Assembly: GCA_026645375.1 (NCBI GenBank)
Contig: JAPFFX010000201.1
Span: 1 to 15,669 of the forward strand
From: Citricoccus sp. WCRC_4
Lineage (GTDB): Bacteria > Actinomycetota > Actinomycetes > Actinomycetales > Micrococcaceae
DNA length: 15,669 nt
Direction: 5' to 3'
In this document: one piece after another, positions 6,742 to 13,499 of the stretch
How positions within the stretch are numbered: the first letter of the stretch is position 1
How the letters are laid out: each line of letters opens with the position of its first letter
Notes under the pieces: generated by a model
The model's database searches: none
What the model was told of the DNA's origin: nothing
Seen by the model: only the letters and a program-made list of their open reading frames with translations
Program-made: the position numbers and the translations under genes

Positions 6742-7925
6742 GAGCCGAAGGCCTCCAGCAGTGCCTCCTCGCAGAACAACTCCTCGCCGGAGGCGGACTG
6801 CGCGCCGGCCACGGGACCCGCAGTGCCGTCTGCGGGCTCTCCGGTTGCCGCCGTGGTGGGCGTGGCGGGCGCGATGGTGGCGTCTGCGGAGGTGGCGGCG
6901 GGCGGATGCTCGGCGAAGAAGTACCCCATGACGGTGTCCACGCCCTCGGCGGTCACGTCGCGCAGACCGGGGGCGAAGAACCGGCCGGCGCCGGGGCCCG
7001 CGGTGATGATCTCGTACGACGGGAAATAGTCCACGTCCTCGAACTCCGCGTACAACTGGCCGGCCGCGGCCCGCAGGACGGCCTTGGAGTACGTGGTGGC
7101 CACCATGGCGTTGGCGTCGGTGGCCGTGGCCGCCAGCGGCACGGGGGAGACCGTGAGCAGGAAGCGCAGGCCGGGGTTGTGCCGATGGGCCAGTTCACGG
7201 AAGGCCGCGAAGTCGGCATGCACCTCGGCGACGGTGAAATTGCGGAAGGCGTAGACCTCGGGGTCGAAGTCCCCGGCGATCGTTCCCGGGGCCGTCGGAT
7301 AGACCGTGCCGGACACCACGTGCTCCCAGCCCTCCGTCAGGCCCATCGTGAAGACGAGGACGTCCGCCGTCGTGAGCATCTCGCGCACCTGCTCCAGGTG
7401 CCGGCGCCGGTGCTCCAGGACCAGCCCGGGGGATTCCAGCCCGTCCGGCTCCACGGACGGTCGCTGCGCATCGTAGTACCGGCCGTCGCGCGCCCAGACC
7501 GGTTCCGCGGGCTCCAGGCCCGCCAGCGCCTCGCGGGCCAGCTGCAGCAGCTGGCGGACGTAGTAGATGTTGCCGTACCGGGCGGAGTAGACGCCGTAGC
7601 CGTACTGGTGGGCGATCTGGGCGGGGACCTCGCGCGGCGCGGGCTCGAGGTCCATCACCCGGTACCCGTTGCGGCGCATGTACCGCGAGATGTGCTGGGC
7701 GAAGCACGAACCGGCCGTGGCGATCCGGTCCGTCGGGGCGATCTCGTACCGGCGCTGGTAGACCTCGAGCATGGAGTCCGGTTGCCGGGTGCCGACGGCG
7801 GGCTTCCAGAAGTTCCGACGGGCACGGCCCCGGTACGGGGACCGGCTGGCCTCCGTACCCGGGATCACCGGTGCCGCGGCGTGGTCGCCGGTGGACACCG
7901 GGGACGGTGTGGGCTGGTCAGTCAT
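6738..7925 (-). CDS. GSCFA-domain protein
   Basis: 395 residues. ATG 7925 is preceded by AAGGA at about 7 nt. The diagnostic ATAGSCFAQHISRYMRRNGY contains GSCFA at 72-76. Further conserved-looking blocks are QIAHQYGYGVYSARYGNIYY, VFTMGLTEGWEH, FLLTVSPVPLAAT and YFPSYEIIT. This fits the GSCFA family (Pfam PF08885), whose function is unproven. From memory it is grouped with the SGNH hydrolase superfamily, where the GSC serine would be the block-I nucleophile. No signal peptide is visible. Residues ~342-378 are a low-complexity Ala/Thr/Pro/Gly stretch, followed by a short acidic tail (EELFCEEALLEAFGS). The gene is first of a two-gene unit with the SGNH protein and is divergent from the asparagine-synthetase-like gene. 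A role in modifying a surface glycan is inferred from context only. Confidence 0.9.
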   Translation of the reverse strand: MTDQPTPSPVSTGDHAAAPVIPGTEASRSPYRGRARRNFWKPAVGTRQPDSMLEVYQRRYEIAPTDRIATAGSCFAQHISRYMRRNGYRVMDLEPAPREVPAQIAHQYGYGVYSARYGNIYYVRQLLQLAREALAGLEPAEPVWARDGRYYDAQRPSVEPDGLESPGLVLEHRRRHLEQVREMLTTADVLVFTMGLTEGWEHVVSGTVYPTAPGTIAGDFDPEVYAFRNFTVAEVHADFAAFRELAHRHNPGLRFLLTVSPVPLAATATDANAMVATTYSKAVLRAAAGQLYAEFEDVDYFPSYEIITAGPGAGRFFAPGLRDVTAEGVDTVMGYFFAEHPPAATSADATIAPATPTTAATGEPADGTAGPVAGAQSASGEELFCEEALLEAFGS

Positions 7926-8109
7926 CGTGATTCCTTGCAGTCAGCCGGCGTGCCCGTCCGCTGCGCGGTGGCGGGCACCTTGAGTGCCTGGGGACGTGCC
8001 CGCAGGGCGCGTCCGAGGGCCCAGTCTACGCGGCACGTGGTGGCCCGCCCGGGAGGGGGCCCGACCGGCCTGGGCGCCGACGGCCCCACCGCTCGGAGAC
8101 AATGGAGGG
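7926..8109. other. Divergent intergenic region, GSCFA gene / asparagine-synthetase-like gene
   Basis: This 184-bp gap must hold promoters for both directions. On the minus strand TAGACT (complement of 8023-8028) is a fair -10 box, placing a start near 8016 and a leader of about 90 nt. No good -35 is visible for it. I could not pick a convincing plus-strand promoter. The inverted repeat at 7950-7978 lies here. Confidence 0.35.
7950..7978. repeat. Strong inverted repeat in the GSCFA gene leader
   Basis: GTGCCCG (7950-7956) pairs perfectly with CGGGCAC (7972-7978). Inside it CCGC (7958-7961) pairs with GCGG (7965-7968) around a 3-nt loop. On the minus strand it lies 24 nt upstream of the GSCFA start and about 14 nt before its ribosome binding site. 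It could be an mRNA leader hairpin or an operator in this divergent region. Confidence 0.5.
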
Positions 8110-10164
8110 ATGGCCAACTACCTCACCGCCGTGATCCCGCGGCACCTGGAGCCCGCCTTCCGGGACTGGATCGCCCCGCACCTGCCGGCCGCGAACGCCT
8201 CCGGGGCCGGCGGACCCGAGGCGGGTGAGCACCTCGTCCTCGAACTCCCGGGCACCACGGCCCGGCTCCACCACGTGGCGCGCGGCGCCGTGCGGGACGC
8301 CGTTGCCGTCGGCCGCGGACACGAGGGGGACATGACAGGCTCCGGCGCCGTCTTCCACGGCTACGCGCAGTCCTCGGAGGATGCCACCACGGTCTTCGGG
8401 GCCGCCGGGCTGGGCGCGATGATCGCCGCCGGCGACCGGACGCTGGTGGACGCCCCGGACGGGCAGGAGTGGGACGGGTCCTACGTCAAGGTCGCCTGGC
8501 GGGGATCCGAGCTGCAGGCACACACCGACTTCTTCCGGCTGGTGCCGATGGCCTACACCGCCGGGCCCGGCCTGCTGGCGGTGTCCGACTCGTGGCAGGT
8601 GCTGGTCCGGTTGCGCACGGCGCTCGGCCTGCCGGTGACCGTGCCCGCAGAACTCGCGGCGGCCCTGAGCCTGCAGCGGATCATCGCCGCCCATCCCGTG
8701 GACGGGCGGACCCTGTGCTCACAGGTGCGGATGGTCGGCGTCGGCGCCCGGTTGCGCGCCCGCCTGGGCCCGGAGGGCGCGCATGACGTCCGCGTGCACC
8801 AGGAGCCGTTCGGCACGCTCTTCGGCGATCCGGGCGGATCGTGGGCGGAGCACGTGCGCGCCGGGGCGATCGGCATGGCCTCGGTCCTGCGCTCCCACGC
8901 CGACGTCGGCCTCTCCCTGAGGCTCTCCCTGTCCGGCGGCGCGGACTCACGGGCCGTGCTCGCCGCCCTGCGGCGTGCCGACCCCGGCCAGGACATGACG
9001 GTCCTGAGCACCACGAACCGCGGTCCGGCGAACGTCCGCGACGCCGCCGTGGTCCGGCACCTGGCCGAGGCCCTGGGCCTGGTCCTCGGCGCACGTGACG
9101 GTCATGAGCTGCGCAGCGTGCGGTACCCCTCGCCCTTCCAGGCCTGGATGACGGGAACGCTGGGACTGCACGACCGGCTCGGGATGGTCCGCAGCAGGGC
9201 GCTGCCGGGCAGTCACTACACCCTCACCGGTCACGGCGCGGGGGTCTTCAAGTCGACCTACGGCTGGCGCCCCTTCGCCGGGGTGGCCGCGGACATGACC
9301 CGCTTCGACCCGAACGCGGGCCCACTCGCGGCCCGCCTGTCCCAGGACTACCTGGTGTCCGTCGGCGTGGACCCGGCGGCACCGGATGCCTCGGAATGGC
9401 ACTACATCGCCTGGCGGAACTCGCTGCACGGCGGCCGCAGCACCCTGGTCAACCTGCTGTCCGCGCCACCGCTCATGCAGCGCCGGCTGGCGTCACTGGC
9501 CCACGTCGATCCGCGATCGGCCACGGCGCTGCCGGCACCCCTGCGGCGGACCCCCGAGGAGAACGGCCCGCGGCCGAACACCTCCCTGACCTCGGTGATG
9601 ATGTGCCTCCTGGACCCGGAGCTGGCCTCCCTGCCCCATGACGAGGCGGACAAGGACCTCGACGCCCCGACCCGTCAGCTCATCCTCTCGCTGGCCGGAG
9701 GGCCGGTGACCGAGGAGGAGCTCACCCCGGTGCGGACCTTCGGCCGTCCGTCCGACGTGGAGAGCGGGATCGCCGCGACCTTCCTGTCCCTGGCCGCATC
9801 ATGGGGCCAGGGCGTCGGCCTGGACCACCGGGCCATCGCCCCGCTCGTGGAACAGGGGGGCGGCATCGCCGCGGGCATCGGCCTGGCGGACTGGTACGCC
9901 CCGGTCGTCGACCGGGCCCGGGAGAACCTCGCCACGGCGGGCACCATCACCCAGCAGGACGGTTCCTTCGGGAAGCTGTTGCCGTTCCTGCCCCTGGCGG
10001 GGGCCGGCCTGGACGGTCCGGTCCCGGACCGGGCACCGGCCGCCCCGGCGCCCACCACCGCGGGCACCAGGCTCCGTCGGGCGGTCGGTGACCTGATGCC
10101 CCCGTCGGCGCGGCGGCGGGTCAGTGCCGCGCGACGGCGGATCCTGCGCCGCGACGGGGCCTGA
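8110..10164 (+). CDS. Asparagine-synthetase-related protein with PP-loop but no N-terminal Cys
   Basis: 684 residues from ATG 8110. GGAGGG abuts the start and GGAG lies 11 nt upstream. An in-frame extension to 7984 would be GC-rich leader sequence and is less likely. LRLSLSGGADSRAVLAAL places the ATP-pyrophosphatase PP-loop SGGADS at 275-280. TGHGAGVFKSTYG from 373 resembles the GDGGDELFGGY block of asparagine synthetases, altered at the acidic positions. Residues 1-215 look like a worn class-II glutaminase fold (DGSYVKVAW, HTDFFRLVPMAYT). The protein starts MANYL, so the catalytic Cys2 is missing and it should not hydrolyse glutamine by that route. It may adenylate a carboxylate, for example of a uronic acid, and join it to ammonia or an amine; this is inference. 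The C-terminal ~25 residues are strongly Arg-rich. It converges on wecB with a 12-nt gap. Confidence 0.82.
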   Translation: MANYLTAVIPRHLEPAFRDWIAPHLPAANASGAGGPEAGEHLVLELPGTTARLHHVARGAVRDAVAVGRGHEGDMTGSGAVFHGYAQSSEDATTVFGAAGLGAMIAAGDRTLVDAPDGQEWDGSYVKVAWRGSELQAHTDFFRLVPMAYTAGPGLLAVSDSWQVLVRLRTALGLPVTVPAELAAALSLQRIIAAHPVDGRTLCSQVRMVGVGARLRARLGPEGAHDVRVHQEPFGTLFGDPGGSWAEHVRAGAIGMASVLRSHADVGLSLRLSLSGGADSRAVLAALRRADPGQDMTVLSTTNRGPANVRDAAVVRHLAEALGLVLGARDGHELRSVRYPSPFQAWMTGTLGLHDRLGMVRSRALPGSHYTLTGHGAGVFKSTYGWRPFAGVAADMTRFDPNAGPLAARLSQDYLVSVGVDPAAPDASEWHYIAWRNSLHGGRSTLVNLLSAPPLMQRRLASLAHVDPRSATALPAPLRRTPEENGPRPNTSLTSVMMCLLDPELASLPHDEADKDLDAPTRQLILSLAGGPVTEEELTPVRTFGRPSDVESGIAATFLSLAASWGQGVGLDHRAIAPLVEQGGGIAAGIGLADWYAPVVDRARENLATAGTITQQDGSFGKLLPFLPLAGAGLDGPVPDRAPAAPAPTTAGTRLRRAVGDLMPPSARRRVSAARRRILRRDGA

Positions 10165-10182
10165 CGGGCCGGTGCCTCAGGC
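10159..10182. terminator. Hairpin spanning both convergent stop codons
   Basis: GCCTGA (10159-10164) pairs with TCAGGC (10177-10182), and GGC (10067-offset within the loop side, bases 10167-10169) pairs with GCC (10174-10176). This gives nine base pairs with a 2-nt bulge and a CGGT loop. The two stop codons, TGA on the plus strand and TCA complement on the minus strand, are paired to each other. It is a candidate bidirectional terminator without a T-tract. Confidence 0.4.
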
Positions 10183-11337
10183 GCCGAAGTCGGCGACGCG
10201 CTCGCCGACGCCCAGCAGCTGGGCGATGGCCGCGGTCGTGCGTTCGGCCGCGCGGCCGTCACCGTAGGGATTGACGGCGTGGGCCATCGTCTCGTACGCG
10301 GAGCGGTCGGTGAGCAGCGTCGAGGTCTCGGTGACGATGCGCTCCTCGTCCGTGCCGATCAGCTTCACGGTCCCGGCGGTGACCGCCTCCGGGCGTTCCG
10401 TGTTCTCGCGCATGACCAGGACCGGCTTGCCGAGGCTGGGGGCCTCCTCCTGGACCCCGCCGGAATCGGTGAGCACGACGTCGGCCACGTCCATGAGGTG
10501 CGTGAACTCGCCGTAGGCGAGCGGCTCGGTGACCAGGACGTTGTCCAGGCCCTCGAGGGCCGGCAGCACGGCCTCGCGGACCACGGGGTTGCGGTGGGCG
10601 GGGAGCACGATGGACAGGCCCGGGACCTCACGTGCCAGCCGGGCCAGGGCCCGGCCGACGCCGCGCATCGCGTCTCCCTGGTTCTCGCGGCGGTGCGTGG
10701 TCACCAGCAGGACCTGGCCGTCACCGGCGGCGGAGCGATCGGCCAGGGCCTGCAGTGCCGGGTCGGTGAAGGGCACGCGCTTCTCGACCGTGGTCAGCAG
10801 GGCGTCGATCACGGTGTTGCCGGTGACGACGATGTCGTCCGGGTTGATGTTCTCGGTGAGGAGATTGCCCCGGGACGTGGACGTGGGGGCCAGGTGCAGG
10901 GAGGCGACCTGGGAGGTGATCTTGCGGTTGGCCTCCTCGGGGAACGGGGAGAACAGGTTCCCCGACCGCAGTCCGGCCTCCGCATGGACCACGGGCACGC
11001 CCAGGTAGAAGGCGGCGATCGCCCCGGCGGTGGAGGTGGTCGTGTCCCCCTGCACCACCACCGCATCCGGCTTCTGCTCCTGGATCAGGGCATCCAGCCC
11101 GGCCAGGGTGCGCTCCATGATGCCGTTGAGGGTCTGGTTCGGGCGCATGATGTTCAGGTCCGCGTCCGGGGTGATGTCGAAGAGCTCGTTGACCTGGTCC
11201 AGCATCTCGCGGTGCTGTCCGGTGACCGTGGTGAAGCACTCGAAGCGGTCGTCCGCCATCAGGGAACGGACAATGGGCGCCATCTTGATGGCCTCCGGCC
11301 TCGTGCCATAGATCGGCATGATCTTCTTCGCCGTCAT
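10177..11337 (-). CDS. wecB: UDP-N-acetylglucosamine 2-epimerase (non-hydrolysing)
   Basis: 386 residues from ATG 11337, with GAGGAA ending 7 nt upstream. A TTG at 11343 would add two residues but is too close to that site. The motifs are classic for WecB/MnaA: GTRPEAIKMAPIV near the N-terminus, VVQGDTTTSTAGA, HAEAGLRSGN, PFPEEANRK, TTHRREN, PAHRNP, and TDSGGVQEEAPSLGKPVL with MRENTERPEA. Asp98, Glu120, Glu134 and His215 correspond to E. coli WecB Asp95, Glu117, Glu131 and His213. The cytoplasmic enzyme interconverts UDP-GlcNAc and UDP-ManNAc. UDP-ManNAc feeds teichoic acid linkage units or, after oxidation, ManNAcA-containing polymers such as micrococcal teichuronic acid. No dehydrogenase for that oxidation is in the window. 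It is divergent from the ABC exporter. Confidence 0.97.
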   Translation of the reverse strand: MTAKKIMPIYGTRPEAIKMAPIVRSLMADDRFECFTTVTGQHREMLDQVNELFDITPDADLNIMRPNQTLNGIMERTLAGLDALIQEQKPDAVVVQGDTTTSTAGAIAAFYLGVPVVHAEAGLRSGNLFSPFPEEANRKITSQVASLHLAPTSTSRGNLLTENINPDDIVVTGNTVIDALLTTVEKRVPFTDPALQALADRSAAGDGQVLLVTTHRRENQGDAMRGVGRALARLAREVPGLSIVLPAHRNPVVREAVLPALEGLDNVLVTEPLAYGEFTHLMDVADVVLTDSGGVQEEAPSLGKPVLVMRENTERPEAVTAGTVKLIGTDEERIVTETSTLLTDRSAYETMAHAVNPYGDGRAAERTTAAIAQLLGVGERVADFGA

Positions 11338-11418
11338 CGTCAAATTCCTCGCTGGGGTCGTTCCGTCGGATTCCCCTCGATGCTACCGTCGAGCCGCGCA
11401 TACCCCGGGACCGGTGGT

Positions 11419-11445
11419 GCGGCGGGCCGGGGGGTGGCCCGCCGC
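11419..11445. repeat. Perfect 10-bp inverted repeat upstream of the ABC exporter promoter
   Basis: GCGGCGGGCC (11419-11428) and GGCCCGCCGC (11436-11445) are perfect complements separated by GGGGGGT. The repeat lies between divergent genes and ends one base before a TATACT -10 candidate. It covers the -35/spacer zone, so an operator or promoter-structure role is more likely than a terminator. Confidence 0.55.
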
Positions 11446-11446
11446 C

Positions 11447-11452
11447 TATACT
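11447..11452 (+). promoter_or_regulatory. Candidate -10 element (TATACT) for the ABC exporter genes
   Basis: TATACT is a near-consensus -10 hexamer and is rare in this GC-rich setting. It lies 73 bp before the permease start. No -35 match is visible because that zone is filled by the inverted repeat, so an activator or alternative recognition may be needed. Confidence 0.4.
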
Positions 11453-11519
11453 GTTCGGCAGTGACGACGGCTCAGGCGACAGGGTTTGGCCGCCCGGGAC
11501 AGTGAACTGGAGACGACCT

Positions 11520-12425
11520 TTGCCGAAGAGTGCAACAGCGGACGGCACGGCAGCACCTGCCCAGCCCGGCCAGCACGTGGCCGTACGCTTCGGCGAGCTG
11601 CAGCGTGTCGGCGCACGTCCGACCCTGGCGAACTACCTCAGGCGACTCTGGGAGGTCCGCGGGTTCATCGGCTACGAGGCCCGCGTGTCCGTGGGGGCCC
11701 AGAACCGCCACCACCTGCTCGGCAACATCTGGCTGGTCCTCACCCCGCTGCTGAACGGTGCAACCTACTTCCTGATCTTCGGCGTCCTGCTTGGCACGTC
11801 CCGGGGGGTCGAGAACTTCATCGCGTTCCTGACCATCGGTGTGTTCATGTTCACGTTCACCTCCCGGACCATCAGCCAGGCGGCGAACTCCCTGACGCGC
11901 AAGAACACGGTGGTCGAGGCCTTCAACTTCCCGCGCATCGCCCTGCCGGTGTCGGTGGTGCTCAAGGACACGCTGTCCTACCTGATCACGCTGGCGACCA
12001 TGATCGTCATCGTGCTGGCCGTGCCGCCCCTGGAGACCATCACGTGGCGCTGGCTGCTGCTGGTCCCGGTGGTCCTCCTCCAGCTGATGCTCGTCCAGGG
12101 GCTGTCGCTGATCTTCGCCCGGATGGTCTCCCGGATCCGCGACTTCGCCCAGATCCTGACGTTCGTGCTCAGGATCTGGATGTACGGCTCGGGCGTGTTC
12201 TACTCCTTCGAGTCCCGCATCTCCAACGAGACCGTCCTCAACATCCTCGCCCTGAACCCCATGCACCAGGTCCTGGACATCACCCGCAAGTCCCTCCTCT
12301 ACGCCACGAGCCCCGGATGGGACCAGTGGCTGATCCTGACGGCGTGGGCGGTGGCCGCCCTGGTGATCGGCGTCGTCGTCTTCTGGCGGGCCGACGAGGC
12401 CCTCGGACGGGACGCCAGCAAGTGA
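11520..12425 (+). CDS. ABC-2 type glycopolymer export permease (TagG/Wzm-like)
   Basis: 301 residues from TTG 11520, preceded by GGAGA at about 7 nt. GTG 11502 is in frame and would add six residues but has no ribosome binding site. After ~60 cytoplasmic residues come NRHHLLGNIWLVLTPLLNGA and about six membrane spans, near 72-92, 100-118, 150-168, 178-199, 208-228 and 270-289. LNPM at 245-248 before the last span matches the conserved NP motif of polysaccharide ABC-2 permeases. This family moves lipid-linked teichoic acid or O-antigen-type polymers from the inner to the outer face of the cell membrane. The next gene, overlapping by 4 nt (GTGA), encodes its ATPase. Which polymer is exported is inferred from the neighbouring glycosyltransferases and WecB. 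TagG and Wzm cannot be separated by sequence here. Confidence 0.92.
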   Translation: MPKSATADGTAAPAQPGQHVAVRFGELQRVGARPTLANYLRRLWEVRGFIGYEARVSVGAQNRHHLLGNIWLVLTPLLNGATYFLIFGVLLGTSRGVENFIAFLTIGVFMFTFTSRTISQAANSLTRKNTVVEAFNFPRIALPVSVVLKDTLSYLITLATMIVIVLAVPPLETITWRWLLLVPVVLLQLMLVQGLSLIFARMVSRIRDFAQILTFVLRIWMYGSGVFYSFESRISNETVLNILALNPMHQVLDITRKSLLYATSPGWDQWLILTAWAVAALVIGVVVFWRADEALGRDASK

Positions 12426-13438
12426 CGGCCGCATCCCACGAGTCCCGGACCAGCGAGTCCCGGACCGCTCGAGACCGTCCGTCGACCGCCGAGGCCGACG
12501 AGATGGACCAGGACGCCACCTTCCGCGTGCTGGAAGAGGAGGACGCGGAGGAGGCCGGCGAGACCCGCGATCCCGGGACGGAGCGCGAGATCGACCACAC
12601 CAATCGCCCCGCGCTGGTGCTGGACCGCGTCTCCATGACCTTCAAGACCGAGTCCACCCGCGAGGAGGTCGCGCAGAACCTCCCGTGGTACAAGAAGGCG
12701 CTGTACACCGCGGTGCGCCGCCAGCCGAGGGTGCGCATCCGCGCACTGCGCGAGCTCTCCCTGGTCGTCGGCGAGGGGGAGTCCATCGGCGTGGTGGGCC
12801 GCAACGGCTCGGGCAAGTCGACCCTGTCGAAGATCATCTGCGGCAAGCTGATGCCGACCACCGGGGAGGTCTGGGCCAAGGGCAGCCCCATGATGCTGGG
12901 CGTCAACGCCGCCCTCGTCTCGGCGATCTCGGGACGCCAGAACATCATCCTGGGCTGTCTGGCCCTGGGCATGAGCCGGGACGAGATCGATGCCCGGCTG
13001 CCGGAGATCGAGGAGTCCACGGGGCTGGGCACGGCCATCCACCTGCCGATCTCCACCTATTCCTCCGGCATGAGCGCACGGCTCCGGTTCGCCATCGCCA
13101 CCAGCCGCAACCCTGAGGTCCTGGTCATCGACGAGGCCCTCAACGTGGGTGACGCGCAGTTCCGGGAGAGGTCCCAGGAACGCATGCAGGAACTGCGCGA
13201 GCAGGCCGGCGCCGTGGTCCTCGTCAGCCACAACTCCAAGACCATCACCAACAGCTGCTCCCGGGTGCTGTGGCTGCACAACGGCGTGGCCGTGGCCGAC
13301 GGGGAGGCCGAAGAGGTGATGTACCAGTACCGCCGCTACAACTACCTGCTGGCCAAGCAGCGCCTGCAGCCGGCGGACCAACACCTGCGGGCCGTGCAGG
13401 CGACCTACCGGCCGACCGTCATCGATCGTGTGGGTTGA
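12422..13438 (+). CDS. Glycopolymer export ABC ATPase (TagH/Wzt-like)
   Basis: 338 residues from GTG 12422, overlapping the permease stop. ATG 12503 is an alternative start that would remove 27 residues. Walker A is GRNGSGKS at 126-133, the signature is YSSGM at 213-217 in place of LSGGQ, Walker B ends in ID at 236-237 with catalytic Glu238, and the H-loop His is 270. The YSSGM signature and the ~30-residue insertion between VSMTFK and LRELSLVVGEGESIGVVG are typical of TagH/Wzt ATPases. It would power the adjacent permease at the cytoplasmic membrane. Oddities are an acidic, probably disordered ~60-residue N-terminal extension with a small internal repeat, and no C-terminal carbohydrate-binding domain of the Wzt type. 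The protein ends about 40 residues after VMYQYRRYNYLL. Confidence 0.93.
   Translation: MTAASHESRTSESRTARDRPSTAEADEMDQDATFRVLEEEDAEEAGETRDPGTEREIDHTNRPALVLDRVSMTFKTESTREEVAQNLPWYKKALYTAVRRQPRVRIRALRELSLVVGEGESIGVVGRNGSGKSTLSKIICGKLMPTTGEVWAKGSPMMLGVNAALVSAISGRQNIILGCLALGMSRDEIDARLPEIEESTGLGTAIHLPISTYSSGMSARLRFAIATSRNPEVLVIDEALNVGDAQFRERSQERMQELREQAGAVVLVSHNSKTITNSCSRVLWLHNGVAVADGEAEEVMYQYRRYNYLLAKQRLQPADQHLRAVQATYRPTVIDRVG
12439..12466 (+). repeat. In-frame tandem duplication in the ATPase N-terminus
   Basis: CGAGTCCCGGACC occurs at 12439-12451 and again at 12454-12466, a 15-bp period. It encodes ESRTS followed by ESRTA in the disordered extension. The period is a multiple of three, so the frame is kept. 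Confidence 0.7.
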
Positions 13439-13440
13439 GC

Positions 13441-13471
13441 GTGTTCCTGATGCCCGGTGTTCCTGATGCCC
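13441..13471. repeat. 16-bp tandem direct repeat between convergent genes
   Basis: GTGTTCCTGATGCCC is present at 13441-13455 and 13457-13471 with one G between copies. It lies 2 nt after the ATPase stop and just before the 13475 hairpin. It looks like a local slippage duplication; a binding-site role is possible but unsupported. Confidence 0.8.
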
Positions 13472-13474
13472 TGT

Positions 13475-13499
13475 GACGTCAGCCCCGCGGCTCGACGTT
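13475..13499. terminator. Bulged hairpin, candidate bidirectional terminator
   Basis: GACGTCAGCC (13475-13484) pairs with GGCT (13489-13492) and GACGTT (13494-13499) around a CCGC loop, with one bulged C and a terminal G-T wobble. It lies between the ATPase stop and the acyltransferase stop (13499-13501). No T-tract is present. Confidence 0.42.

Larger units (their letters stand above)
11338..11519. other. Divergent intergenic region, wecB / ABC exporter
   Basis: This 182-bp gap holds the wecB ribosome binding site (GAGGAA on the minus strand, 11345-11350). A weak minus-strand TAGCAT box is the complement of the ATGCTA near 11380. The 11419-11445 inverted repeat and the TATACT box are also here. 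I see no small gene. Confidence 0.4.

Noticed and set aside
7984..8109. Upstream start for the asparagine-synthetase-like gene
   Set aside because: The extra 42 residues are Pro/Arg/Gly-rich with no ribosome binding site. ATG 8110 has Shine-Dalgarno sequence immediately before it and begins the folded-looking part.
6046..8228. Two long plus-strand open frames opposite the SGNH and GSCFA genes
   Set aside because: Both read as low-information, Gly/Val/Asp/His-rich shadow protein. The minus strand carries the GNSH, DFYH and GSCFA motifs and good ribosome binding sites.
10279..11505. Plus-strand open frame of about 408 codons opposite wecB
   Set aside because: Shadow frame; the minus strand is an unmistakable UDP-GlcNAc 2-epimerase.
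11486..12421. Upstream extension of the ATPase reading frame across the permease gene
   Set aside because: The extension is a Pro/Arg/His-rich shadow of the permease. GTG 12422, overlapping the permease stop, is the sensible start.
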